From NCBI RefSeq assembly GCF_003323745.1, contig NZ_QOIL01000003.1, positions 124,001 to 188,000 on the forward strand: 64,000 bases of DNA, read 5' to 3'. The DNA comes from Sphaerisporangium album. Lineage in GTDB: Bacteria; Actinomycetota; Actinomycetes; Streptosporangiales; Streptosporangiaceae. Positions within the stretch are counted from its first letter, which is position 1. Every line of letters starts with the position of its first letter. This document shows, piece by piece, positions 43,068-50,911 of the stretch. The translations under genes and the position numbers were made by a program. The notes under the pieces are model-generated. The model saw only the letters and a program-made list of their open reading frames with translations. It was not told the origin of the DNA and made no database searches.

Positions 43068-43141
43068 TGCGCCGCCAGGGACTCGAACCCCGGACCCGCT
43101 GATTAAGAGTCAGCTGCTCTAACCAACTGAGCTAGCGGCGC
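43068..43141 (-). tRNA. tRNA-Lys (anticodon CTT)
   Basis: 74 bases. Acceptor stem GCGCCGC/GCGGCGC, D arm GCTCAGTTGGTTAGAGC, anticodon arm CTGACTCTTAATCAG with loop CTCTTAA (anticodon CTT), T arm GGGGTTCGAGTCCC, discriminator A. The CCA end is not encoded (CCG follows). Decodes AAG, the dominant Lys codon in this genome. Confidence 0.97.
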
Positions 43142-43362
43142 GTGACTCCATCTAGGGTAGCGGCACAAAGGGGGTGCCTGTGACATTGTTCCGGCATGTC
43201 CTGTGACCTGGGCTGTCGGCGGGGTGAGCGGGCGGGCCATAGGGCGGGGCCGTAGGGCGGGGTGGCGTGGAGGTAAGGCGGTCGTCGTGGCGGGCCGATG
43301 TTTGGCGGCGTGAAGACGGGTAGTCGATGGGTCCCGACGAAGTCGATCGAAGGGAGACGCAA

Positions 43363-43731
43363 GTGCAGCAGGACCTTTGGAGCTACAGCCCGACCGTCAC
43401 CGGCGCGCACCAGAGCTTCGACGTGGTGGGATATCACGTCGAGGCGACGGACGGCCGGATCGGTTCCGTGGACGAGGCCACGTACGAGGTCGGCGAGAGC
43501 TACCTGATCGTGGACACCGGGCCGTGGATCTTCGGAAAGAAGGTCATGCTCCCGGCCAGCACGGTCACGCAGATCGACCCGCAGGAGAAGAAGGTCTTCC
43601 TGAGCCGCACCAAGCAGGAGATCAAGGACTCTCCGGAGTTCGACGAGGCCGCGTTCAAGGAGCCGGAGTACCGCAACCGGGTCGGCGACTATTACGGACG
43701 CTTCCCCTACGGAGGGACCGGCACCTTCTAG
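43363..43731 (+). CDS. PRC-barrel domain protein
   Basis: 122 residues from the GTG at 43363 (GGGAG ahead). 'GYHVEATDGRIGSVDEATYEVGESYLIVDTGPWIFGKKVMLPASTVTQID' is a complete PRC-barrel, followed by 'KKVFLSRTKQEIKDSPEFDEAAF', typical of the stand-alone stress-type PRC-barrel proteins of soil bacteria. Terminated by the 43816 hairpin. Confidence 0.9.
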   Translation: MQQDLWSYSPTVTGAHQSFDVVGYHVEATDGRIGSVDEATYEVGESYLIVDTGPWIFGKKVMLPASTVTQIDPQEKKVFLSRTKQEIKDSPEFDEAAFKEPEYRNRVGDYYGRFPYGGTGTF

Positions 43732-43815
43732 TCCCGCCCATCGACGGGTTCGATTCCCCGGCCGCCGGACGGGAACCTTCACGTCCTGAACCGGCCTTCC
43801 GGGTCTGATCGGATA

Positions 43816-43842
43816 AAGGCCGCGCCTGCCAGGCGCGGCCTT
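43816..43842 (+). terminator. Terminator after the PRC-barrel gene
   Basis: AAGGCCGCGCCT-GCC-AGGCGCGGCCTT, 12-pair perfect stem with TTCGTC following. Confidence 0.8.
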
Positions 43843-43981
43843 CGTCGCGTCGTGGGAGCGGGAACCGGTGGAGCTGATCGCGAGCCTGGAGCCTTGCGGT
43901 CCGCGCCGGGTGGGTGCTGTTCCCGGGCCGCTGTATCAGAGACCCCCGGTCAGAGGTGTCCGGGTCTCAGAGGTGTCCGGG

Positions 43982-44584
43982 TCAGGGCCAGCGGGTGTCG
44001 GCGTCGTCGGCGGGGGGCTTGGGGCAGGCGACGCCGAGGCGGTCCAGCAGGGTGAGGAAGGTGGAGGCGTACGGGGAGACCGAGACGACCTCGGCGACCC
44101 GGTCCCAGTTCACCTGCTCGCGCAGGGCGCGGACCTGCGGCAGCATCGAGCCGTAGTCGCAACTGTGCTCCGACATCGGCATGATCCACGAGATGACCAG
44201 GTCGGTGGCGTCCAGGACGGGCAGGCTCAGGGCCGCCGTGTTGATCATGTGGGCGCGGGAGATCATCTCGGCGGTGATCGGCCGCTCCTCGATCCTGAAG
44301 ATGAGGTCGACGAGCCTGTCCTCCTCGTCGAAGGCCTTGACCAGCCAGTCCTCCGGCGGCTTGGCCGTACGGAAGCCGACCTGTCTCAGGGTCTCCAGCG
44401 CGCGGGGCACGTCCTCCTCGACGAGCACGAAGTCGACGTCGTGCAGCGACGGCGCCGCGCCGCGCGCGTAGGCCGCGCACCCACCCGCCAGCGCGAACCG
44501 GATGCCCTCGGCCTTGAGCGCCGAGCCGGCCCGCTTGAGCGTGTCGATGATCGCGTCGGTGACCTCATGCGTGTGGCTTCCCAA
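43982..44584 (-). CDS. Nucleotidyltransferase-fold protein
   Basis: 200 residues, TTG start. 'GIRFALAGGCAAYARGAAPSLHDVDFVLVEEDVPRALETL' carries the GG-x-A-x4-R and DxD motifs of pol-beta-type nucleotidyltransferases (as in aminoglycoside/AbiEii-like proteins). The second carboxylate is in 'RLVDLIF'. Chromosomal homologues act on unknown targets; no toxin-antitoxin partner lies beside it. Single gene. Confidence 0.82.
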   Translation of the reverse strand: MGSHTHEVTDAIIDTLKRAGSALKAEGIRFALAGGCAAYARGAAPSLHDVDFVLVEEDVPRALETLRQVGFRTAKPPEDWLVKAFDEEDRLVDLIFRIEERPITAEMISRAHMINTAALSLPVLDATDLVISWIMPMSEHSCDYGSMLPQVRALREQVNWDRVAEVVSVSPYASTFLTLLDRLGVACPKPPADDADTRWP

Positions 44585-44687
44585 AGCTCACCCCCCATGT
44601 AGAGCGATGGTGGAAGATCATGACTACCCCCCGTTCTCCAGCCCAAACACGGGGCATGGTCGTGCCCCGTGGGGGTACTCGGCGCCT

Positions 44688-45215
44688 ATGACCCTTTCTG
44701 TGAAGAACACGCTTCGTAAGGAGGAACGGGCCTACGAGAACGGGACCGATCGTCCGCTCGGTTCCTACCTGCGCATTCTCACCGTCTACGGCGGTGCGGT
44801 CGCGGGCCTGGTGGGACTGGGCAGGTTGATGGGCGTCAAGGCGCCGGAGCGGATCGCCCCGCTGGACCTCGTGCTGATGGGGCTGACCACGCACCGCGTG
44901 TCCCGCACCCTCAGCAAGGACCCCGTCACGAGCCCGCTTCGTGCCCCCTTCACACGGTACGCCGGAGTGAGCGGTCCTGCGGAACTGAGGGAGGAGGTCC
45001 GGGGCCACGGCGTCCGGCACGCCGTCGGCGAGCTGGTGACCTGCCCCTTCTGCCTCGCGCAGTGGGTCGCGACCGCGTACGCCGCCGGCATGGTGTTCGC
45101 GCCCCGCTTCACCAGGCTCGCCGGGGCGACGATGTCCGCCGTCGCCGTCTCCGACTGGCTGCAGCTCGCGTACACGCGGCTGACACAGGTGGCCGAGGGG
45201 GAATCCGACTCATGA
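44688..45215 (+). CDS. DUF1360 membrane protein
   Basis: 175 residues from the ATG at 44688. 'LDLVLMGLTTHRVSRTLSKDPVTSPLRAPFT' and 'HAVGELVTCPFCLAQWVATAYAAG' (Cys-x2-Cys in a membrane loop) define DUF1360, annotated in sporulation contexts in Firmicutes (YjcA). First gene of a three-gene block joined by ATGA overlaps. Function unknown. Confidence 0.9.
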   Translation: MTLSVKNTLRKEERAYENGTDRPLGSYLRILTVYGGAVAGLVGLGRLMGVKAPERIAPLDLVLMGLTTHRVSRTLSKDPVTSPLRAPFTRYAGVSGPAELREEVRGHGVRHAVGELVTCPFCLAQWVATAYAAGMVFAPRFTRLAGATMSAVAVSDWLQLAYTRLTQVAEGESDS

Positions 45216-45547
45216 CCGATGCCTCCCGGAACACCGCCATCAGGAACACCGCCACCACCTCGTACACTACGAACCCCCGAGCCGCCGCCGACGCTGCCCG
45301 CACGGCGTTACCGGGGACCACGGCGCTGAGGGCGCTGCACGACAACCGCTACGGCAAGCTGCTGGAGATCGCCGTCCTGGGCCTGGTCGCATGCACGTTG
45401 CTCGCCGTGGTCGCGGGCGTGTCGGGGGCGCTGTGGCTGACGTTGCTGATGGGCCTGCTGGCCTATGTCGCGCTGGCGGGCGCGTTGTTCGCCGCGCGGC
45501 GGATCGTCCGTTCGAACAGGCGGGAAAGAGCCGGGTACCACCGATGA
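45212..45547 (+). CDS. Small two-helix membrane protein
   Basis: 111 residues, ATG overlapping the DUF1360 stop. An Asn/Thr/Ala-rich cytoplasmic head (MTDASRNTAIRNTATTSYTT) precedes two membrane helices ('LLEIAVLGLVACTLLAVVAGVSGALWLTLLMGLLAYVALAGALFAARRI') and a basic tail. No family recognised. Middle gene of the coupled block. Confidence 0.75.
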   Translation: MTDASRNTAIRNTATTSYTTNPRAAADAARTALPGTTALRALHDNRYGKLLEIAVLGLVACTLLAVVAGVSGALWLTLLMGLLAYVALAGALFAARRIVRSNRRERAGYHR

Positions 45548-46044
45548 CGATGAGCGACATGGCCGGGCCCGAGTCCGACGAGACCCACAAGGAGCGGGTC
45601 GACCGTGAGCTCGGGGAGTTACTCCAGGGGTTGCGCGTGGCCGCGACGGGTGTGCAGGTGTTGTTCGCTTTCCTGCTCACCCTTCCTTTTTCCACAGGGT
45701 TCGGGAAAGTCGACCAGTCGGGGCGGTGGTTGTTCTACGTCGCCATGCTGAGCGCGGCCATCGCCTCCATCTGCTTCATCGCCCCGGCGACCCAGCACCG
45801 CATCCTGTTCCGCACGACGTTGAAGGAGACCATGCTCCACCGGGCCAACCGGCTCAGCGTGGTCGGCGGCATCGCCCTGGCGATCTCGATGACCTGCTCG
45901 ACCGGCCTGGTGGTGGAGTCGTACCTCGGCGTGCTGCCGGCGGCGCTCCTCGCGGGCGGGGTCGCGGGGCTGAGCGGCTGGCTGTGGTTCGTCCAGCCGA
46001 TCGTCACGCGGTACCGGCGGGGGCAGCCGTTCGAGGAGTTCTGA
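45544..46044 (+). CDS. DUF6328 family membrane protein
   Basis: 166 residues, ATG overlapping the previous stop. 'ELLQGLRVAATGVQVLFAFLLTLPFSTGF' and 'LFYVAMLSAAIASICFIAPATQHRILFR' match the DUF6328 pattern; four membrane helices. Unknown function, common beside DUF1360 or stress genes in actinomycetes. A strong terminator follows. Confidence 0.85.
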   Translation: MTMSDMAGPESDETHKERVDRELGELLQGLRVAATGVQVLFAFLLTLPFSTGFGKVDQSGRWLFYVAMLSAAIASICFIAPATQHRILFRTTLKETMLHRANRLSVVGGIALAISMTCSTGLVVESYLGVLPAALLAGGVAGLSGWLWFVQPIVTRYRRGQPFEEF

Positions 46045-46077
46045 GCGAGGGGCGCCGAGAGGCGCGTACGGACGGCC

Positions 46078-46114
46078 GAAAGGGCGCTCCCCGGGCTACG
46101 GGGAGCGCCCTTTC
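46078..46114 (+). terminator. Strong terminator of the DUF1360 block
   Basis: 16-pair perfect stem (GAAAGGGCGCTCCCCG and complement) with loop GGCTA, followed by CTCGTGTC. Confidence 0.85.
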
Positions 46115-46280
46115 CTCGTGTCACCCGGCCGCCTTCCGGGGCACCGGGCGGACGACGCAGCGGAGCCATGCGTTGTTTGCGCAGTTCAGGGCGTCGGTTG
46201 GGTGTTACTTGCCCATGAACCGAGCGAGGGGAAGAGTTGATCCGCAAAGACGTTAAGGTCTGATTTGTCAGGGCAGTTGG

Positions 46281-46436
46281 ATGCCCATGGGAACACTTCT
46301 CTGGATCATCGCAGTCGTACTGGTCATCGCCGGGATCTACGTCATCCTGGCTCGTCGCGATCTCCTCTGGGGGATCGTCCTGATCGTCCTCGGCTTCCTC
46401 GTCGGCCCGGGCGGTGTCAGCATCTTTCACCCATAG
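46281..46436 (+). CDS. GPGG-motif small membrane protein
   Basis: 51 residues: 'MPMGTLLWIIAVVLVIAGI...RRDLLWGIVLIVLGFLVGPGGVSIF'. Two membrane helices joined by a basic turn and ending in Gly-Pro-Gly-Gly, the hallmark of this actinobacterial family of unknown function. The second ATG (46287) may be the real start. It is followed by a perfect hairpin (46453-46470). Confidence 0.85.
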   Translation: MPMGTLLWIIAVVLVIAGIYVILARRDLLWGIVLIVLGFLVGPGGVSIFHP

Positions 46437-46452
46437 CGGTACCACGACGACC

Positions 46453-46470
46453 AGCCCCGGATCCGGGGCT
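46453..46470 (+). terminator. Palindromic terminator after the GPGG gene
   Basis: AGCCCCGGATCCGGGGCT, perfect 18-base palindrome, followed by a second hairpin (GGCGGACCG...CGGTCCGCC) about 20 bases on. Confidence 0.55.
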
Positions 46471-46649
46471 GTGAGAACGCGGAAACGGCGGACCGGCGCA
46501 CCCGGTCCGCCGTCCGCGGTCGTGGTACGCCAGGCACACTCCGATTCACACCTACGACAGGCGGCGGCCCGGCCCGGCCTCTGTGACGCGGCCGCCGGCC
46601 TGTCCAACGCGACCGGCCCGTGAGGACGGGCCCGCACACGACAGGAACG

Positions 46650-46677
46650 GGCCCCGCCAAGAATCCTCGGCGGGGCC
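46650..46677 (-). terminator. Terminator of the metallophosphoesterase operon
   Basis: GGCCCCGCC-N10-GGCGGGGCC, nine-pair perfect stem about 20 bases beyond the minus-strand stop. Confidence 0.65.
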
Positions 46678-46695
46678 GGTGAACCCGTGCGGGAG

Positions 46696-47430
46696 TCAGC
46701 AGCTCTCGGGATCCTCGCCGCCGAGGCAGTACACCGCGTAGGCCCGGCGCAGCACCGGCAGGGCCACGTTGCGGACGCGGACGCCGCCCGGCGTCACGCC
46801 CTTCTCGACCCCGGCGTGCGCGTGGCCGTGGACGAACAGATCGGCGCCCTCGGCGTCGACCGCCTCGGCCAGCAGGTAGCTGCCGAGGAACGGATAGATC
46901 TCCGGCGGCTCGCCCGCCAGGGTGTCCTTCACCGGCGAGTAGTGGCTCAGCACGACCCGATGGTCGACGTCGAGGCCCTTCAGCGCCTTGTGCCACAGGT
47001 CGGCGATCTCGCGGGTGTGCCGGACGAACGCCTTCATCTCCGGCTCGCCGAACTCGCTCGCGCACTTGCCGGCGAACCCGCCGCAGAACCCCTTGCCCCC
47101 GACGACGCCGAGACGGGCCTCCCCGCAGGGGATGACCATGGAGTCGTCCTCCAGCACGTGGATGCCCGCGTCGCGGAGCAGGGCGATGATCTCGTCTTCC
47201 GCGTCGGACTGGTAGTCGTGGTTGCCGAGCACGGCGACCACCGGGACGCGCAGGTCGCGGAACTCCTCCGCCACGATGCGCCCCTCCTCGGGCGTGCCGT
47301 GGCGGGTCAGGTCCCCCGCGAGCAGGAGCACGTCCGCGCGCTGCTCGATGCCCTCCAGCCGGGGGCGGTATCTGCCACGGATGTCCTCGCCCAGATGGAC
47401 GTCGCCGACGGCGGCGACTCTCACCTTCAC
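46696..47430 (-). CDS. Calcineurin-like metallophosphoesterase
   Basis: 244 residues. All five family blocks present: 'GDVHLG' near residue 9, 'LLLAGDLTRHG', 'AVLGNHDYQ', 'VVLSHYSP' and 'LFVHGHAHAG'. Two-metal phosphodiesterase or phosphatase; the actual substrate (cyclic nucleotide, nucleic acid or phosphoprotein) is unknown. GTG overlaps the BON gene stop (GTGA), so the two are coupled. Confidence 0.93.
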   Translation of the reverse strand: MKVRVAAVGDVHLGEDIRGRYRPRLEGIEQRADVLLLAGDLTRHGTPEEGRIVAEEFRDLRVPVVAVLGNHDYQSDAEDEIIALLRDAGIHVLEDDSMVIPCGEARLGVVGGKGFCGGFAGKCASEFGEPEMKAFVRHTREIADLWHKALKGLDVDHRVVLSHYSPVKDTLAGEPPEIYPFLGSYLLAEAVDAEGADLFVHGHAHAGVEKGVTPGGVRVRNVALPVLRRAYAVYCLGGEDPESC

Positions 47431-47708
47431 AGGGTCTCCTCCTCCCCCGGTTCCCGTACTTCGACGACGGTCACCTCGTTGTGCACCGTGAGCCCCGGCG
47501 CGTTCTCGACGGCGACGGCCGCCACATGCGCACGCCGCTCGGCGCCCTCCACCTGGCCGCGCAGGAAGAGCTGGTCGCCGCGGATGTCGACGCGGATGCC
47601 CAGCTCGTAGGTGCGCTCGTCCTCCGCGAGGGCCCGTTGCACACGCGCGGCGACGTAGTGGGGAGCGTCGTGGTGCGAGGCGACGGAATGCGGAGCCTCG
47701 TGGGACAT
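47427..47708 (-). CDS. BON domain protein
   Basis: 93 residues, ATG at 47708. His-rich head (MSHEAPHSVASHHDAPH), then a BON domain ('VAARVQRALAEDERTYELGIRVDIRGDQLFLRGQVEGAERRAHVAAVAVENAPGLTVHNEV'). No signal peptide, so a cytoplasmic BON protein; such domains bind phospholipid or other BON proteins under osmotic stress. Translationally coupled to the phosphoesterase. Confidence 0.88.
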   Translation of the reverse strand: MSHEAPHSVASHHDAPHYVAARVQRALAEDERTYELGIRVDIRGDQLFLRGQVEGAERRAHVAAVAVENAPGLTVHNEVTVVEVREPGEEETL

Positions 47709-48168
47709 GTCTACCCCCTCCGATCGAGTCCTGGTCTCGCCGTGCCCGTGATGACGTGGGCGAAACCGGGGATAGGTTTGGTCCTTGCTTTTCAGGATAG
47801 AACGGTGCCTTAGCAAAGTGTCCAGGACGTGCGCGCCTCGGGACGCCGGCGGCGCGTGCGGGTCATCCGATCTTCACGCCTGATGGCGCGAGCGCTCACG
47901 TCACCCGGTCCGGGCGCCCGGACGGCCGCACGCACCCGTGCGACGGGCCCACCGGCGCCGGGCATCGTGCACCCTGCGTCCCGTGCACCTCGCGACCCGC
48001 GTTCGCCGCCGGAGCGGTGCCGTCACGCCGCCGTCACGGTTCCGTGGTCCGCTCTCTTGAGGGTGGCGCGCCAGGCGTGGTCCCGCCCGGCCCGCCGGGC
48101 ATCCCCCTGAGCTCCGTGACCCCGAGCCAGGTAACCGGCCAAGGATTGGCCAACCTGGAGGAGAGCCG
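47709..48168. other. Divergent intergenic region, no gene seen
   Basis: 460 bases between BON (minus) and the glycosyltransferase (plus). The part near 47770-47820 is less GC-rich and probably holds the minus-strand promoter. GGAGGAG lies just before the glycosyltransferase TTG. I find no RNA gene, small CDS or long repeat. Confidence 0.45.
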
Positions 48169-49398
48169 TTGAAGGTAGCAATGGTGTCCGAGCACGCGAG
48201 CCCGCTGGCCATGCCGGGCAGTGTGGACTCCGGCGGTCAGAACGTCCACGTCGCCGCCCTGGCGAGGGCGCTGGCCGCCATGGGGCACGAGGTCACCGTC
48301 CACACGCGCAGGGATGATCCCGATCTGCCCGAGACGGTGGAGTACGCGCCCGGCGTGTCCGTGGTGCACGTCCCGGCCGGACCGCCTGCCCGCATCGCGA
48401 AGGACGAGATCCTCGCGCACGTCCCCGACTTCGCGCACTGGCTGCGTCAGCGGTGGCTGTTCCGCCCGCCGGACGTCGTGCACAGCCACTTCTGGATGAG
48501 CGGCCTCGCCGCGCTGGCGGCCGCCCGCGACCCCGGCGTGCCGGTCGTCCACACCTTCCACGCCCTCGGCGTGGTCAAGCGGCGCCACCAGGGACCGGAG
48601 GACACCAGCCCCGAGCAGCGCCTGAAGGCCGAGACCGTCGTCGCGCGGGGGGTGGCCAAGATCGTGGCGACCTGCGGCGACGAGGTGGACGAGCTGACGC
48701 GCATGGACGTGCCGCGCCGCGCGGTCACGGTCGTGCCATGCGGCGTCGACAGCGCGGGGTTCGGCCCCTCCGGCCCGGCAGCGCCGCGTCCGCACGGCCT
48801 GCGCCTGCTGTCGATCGGGCGGCTGGTGCCCCGCAAGGGCGTCCTCACGATCATCGAGGCCATGCGGCTGATCCCGGACGCCGAGCTGATCGTCGCCGGA
48901 GGCCCTCCGGCGGAGGAACTGGACGGCGATCCGGAGGTGGCGAGGCTGCGGCGCGCCGCGTCGGAGGCCGGGGTCGCGGCCCGGGTCCGTTTCATCGGGC
49001 AGGTCGCGCACGAGGACGTCCCGGCGCTGATGCGCGCGGCCGACGTGGCCGTGTGCGTGCCGTGGTACGAGCCGTTCGGCATGGTCGCGCTGGAGGCGAT
49101 GGCGTGCGGGCTGCCCGTGGTCGCCTCCGCCGTGGGCGGCCAGCGCGAGACGGTCGTCGACGGCCGCACCGGCACGCTGGTGCCGCCCCGCGACCCGCGT
49201 GCGCTCGCCGCCGCCGTCAACAGCCTTCTGGCCGACCCCAGCCTGCGCGCGGCGTACGGGAAGGCGGGTGCGCGGCGGGCCAGGACCCGCTACGCGTGGC
49301 CGAGGATCGCCGCCGCGACCGCCGCCGTGTACGAGGACGTCGTCGCGGACGCGGCCGAGGCGCACGACCCCCTCCGGCCGGGAAGGAAGGCGTCGTGA
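48169..49398 (+). CDS. GT4 family glycosyltransferase
   Basis: 409 residues, TTG start with GGAGGAG ahead. 'SVDSGGQNVHVAALARALAAMGHEVTVHTRR' is the GT-B acceptor loop; 'HSHFWMSGLAALAAARDPGVPVVHTFHALG', 'LLSIGRLVPRKGVLTIIEAM' and 'YEPFGMVALEAMACGLPVVASAVGG' (E-x7-E donor motif) resemble sucrose-phosphate synthase and MshA-like enzymes. The SGGQ loop suggests transfer to a small or sugar-phosphate acceptor. First gene of a coupled three-ORF unit with a GT9 enzyme. Confidence 0.92.
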   Translation: MKVAMVSEHASPLAMPGSVDSGGQNVHVAALARALAAMGHEVTVHTRRDDPDLPETVEYAPGVSVVHVPAGPPARIAKDEILAHVPDFAHWLRQRWLFRPPDVVHSHFWMSGLAALAAARDPGVPVVHTFHALGVVKRRHQGPEDTSPEQRLKAETVVARGVAKIVATCGDEVDELTRMDVPRRAVTVVPCGVDSAGFGPSGPAAPRPHGLRLLSIGRLVPRKGVLTIIEAMRLIPDAELIVAGGPPAEELDGDPEVARLRRAASEAGVAARVRFIGQVAHEDVPALMRAADVAVCVPWYEPFGMVALEAMACGLPVVASAVGGQRETVVDGRTGTLVPPRDPRALAAAVNSLLADPSLRAAYGKAGARRARTRYAWPRIAAATAAVYEDVVADAAEAHDPLRPGRKAS

Positions 49399-49514
49399 CG
49401 CGCGACCGCCTCCGCCCGCCGGAGGAAGGCGCCGGGAACGGCCCGCCGGAGGAAGACCTGGTGAGCGGCCCCGCTCGCGATCCGCGGACCCCGCCGGGGG
49501 CGCGAGAACGATGA
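49395..49514 (+). CDS. 39-residue coupling ORF between two glycosyltransferases
   Basis: GTG overlaps the GT4 stop (GTGA) and its TGA overlaps the GT9 ATG (ATGA), giving an unbroken stop-start relay. Product 'MTRDRLRPPEEGAGNGPPEE...' is a charged, Pro/Gly/Glu-rich peptide with no fold expected, containing the repeat PPEE twice. It may be the remnant of a longer gene shrunk by deletion, or simply a translational bridge. Confidence 0.55.
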   Translation: MTRDRLRPPEEGAGNGPPEEDLVSGPARDPRTPPGARER

Positions 49515-50407
49515 GCGTCGCCCTGGTGCTGCGCGCGCTCGGCGTCGGTGAGCTGCTCACCGCCGTACCGGCCCTGCGGGCGCTGCACCGGGGCGGGCTG
49601 AGCGTCGTGCTGGCAGCGCCGGGCGGGCTGCGGGACCTGGCCCTGCTGTCCGGCGCGGTGGGCGGCGTGATCCCCACCCGCGGGCCTGAGGAACTGGTCT
49701 GGGACGGCAGGCGGCTCGACCTGGCCGTCAACATGCAGGGCCGGGGCCCGAGGAGCCACCACCTGGTGATGGACCTGCACCCGCGCCGGCTGTGGGCGTT
49801 CGCGCACCCGTCCCTGCCCCGCCTGAAGGGGCCGACCTGGCGCGAGCACGAGCACGAGGTGGCGCGCTGGTGCCGGCTCGTCACGTGGTACGGCTCGCGC
49901 GCGGACCCCGGCGACCTCGGGCTCGCGGTGCCGCACTGCCCGAACCCCGCGCCCGGCGCGGTGGTGATCCACCCGGGGCGCGGGCGGGCGGCGGGGCGGT
50001 GGCCGCACGAGCGGTTCGCCGAGGTGGCGCGGACGATGGCCGCCGACGGGCTGCCGGTGGTCGTCACCGGGAGCCGCCGTGAGCGTCCCCTGGCACTGCT
50101 CGTCGCGGCGCAGGCCCGGCTGTCCCCGCGCGACGTCCTGGCGGGCCGCGTGAGCCTGCTGGAGCTGTGCGCGCTGGTGGCCGGGGCGCGGCTGGTGGTC
50201 AGCGCGGACGCCGGGGTCGCGCAGGTGGCGACGGCGTACGGCACCCCGTCGGTGGTGGTCTTCGCGCCGGAGTCGCCCGCCCGGTGGGGGCCGCCCGCCG
50301 GGCGTCCGTGGCACCGGGCGCTCGCGGGCGGGACCGATCCCGCGGCGGTGAGCGTGGCACAGGTCGTGACGGCCGCGCGCGAGGTGCTTTCGGCGTCCGT
50401 GCCCTGA
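49511..50407 (+). CDS. GT9 (heptosyltransferase-like) glycosyltransferase
   Basis: 298 residues. 'SVALVLRALGVGELLTAVPALRALHRG' is the GT9 N-terminal G-x-G-D-like loop (here GVGE), 'VVIHPGRGRAAGRWPHERFAEVARTM' is the donor-binding strand, and 'LVVSADAGVAQVATAYGTPSVVVFAP' the family C-terminal motif (D-x-G-x2-H usually; here DAGVAQ lacks His). ADP-heptose or related sugar transfer to an envelope or soluble glycan. Coupled to the GT4 enzyme through the small ORF. Confidence 0.9.
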   Translation: MSVALVLRALGVGELLTAVPALRALHRGGLSVVLAAPGGLRDLALLSGAVGGVIPTRGPEELVWDGRRLDLAVNMQGRGPRSHHLVMDLHPRRLWAFAHPSLPRLKGPTWREHEHEVARWCRLVTWYGSRADPGDLGLAVPHCPNPAPGAVVIHPGRGRAAGRWPHERFAEVARTMAADGLPVVVTGSRRERPLALLVAAQARLSPRDVLAGRVSLLELCALVAGARLVVSADAGVAQVATAYGTPSVVVFAPESPARWGPPAGRPWHRALAGGTDPAAVSVAQVVTAAREVLSASVP

Positions 50408-50645
50408 TCACCGGGGTCCGTCCCCCTGACCACGGGGGTGCGCGCCGCCCAGGGTGAGGTTTGGAGAGGCCTGGGCGCGGTAGCGGGACCGGATCGGCGT
50501 CCGGTCGCTGATCGGCGCGCCGGCGTCGGGAAGGCAGGAAGGACGACGTGCTTGACCTGCGAAGATGCGCGAGCGAAGACCCGGAGCAGACATGACGTCA
50601 GATTTGTCGGGTATGGGGAGTGTCCACCGGGAAGGGGGACGCAAA

Positions 50646-50900
50646 GTGCACGAGACTCCTGAACAGCGGTCCGAGACCGGCAAGCCGATGGTGGCCGCGA
50701 CGCCCCGGGATGTCATCCACATACGCCTCGCGTCGTTCGTACTGTTCGTCGCGATCGCGCTCGGCGCGCTCTCGCTGATCGCGGGCGCGACGATTCCCGC
50801 CGTGATCCTCGGCGTGGTGGTCGTGGTCGCCGTCGTGGACGTCATCCTGGCCGTACGGCGGCAGCGCCGCCTCGGCACCGGCCCCCGATCCACCGGCTGA
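50646..50900 (+). CDS. Small two-helix membrane protein
   Basis: 84 residues from the GTG at 50646 (GGGGGA ahead). Hydrophilic head, then 'IRLASFVLFVAIALGALSLIAG' and 'IPAVILGVVVVVAVVDVILAVRRQRR' as two membrane helices with a basic end. No named family recognised. It lies 11 bases ahead of the SDR gene and is probably co-transcribed with it. Confidence 0.75.
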   Translation: MHETPEQRSETGKPMVAATPRDVIHIRLASFVLFVAIALGALSLIAGATIPAVILGVVVVVAVVDVILAVRRQRRLGTGPRSTG

Positions 50901-50911
50901 AGGGCGCGGAC

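Noticed and set aside
43748-43768. Second tRNA or tRNA 3' fragment (GGGTTCGATTCCC)
   Set aside because: The T-loop-like string lacks a pairing T stem and any acceptor, D or anticodon arm. It could be a chance match or faint integration scar, not supportable as a gene.
44502-44687. N-terminal extension of the DUF1360 gene from the upstream ATG
   Set aside because: It overlaps the opposite-strand nucleotidyltransferase gene and adds non-conserved residues; ATG 44688 fits the family start.
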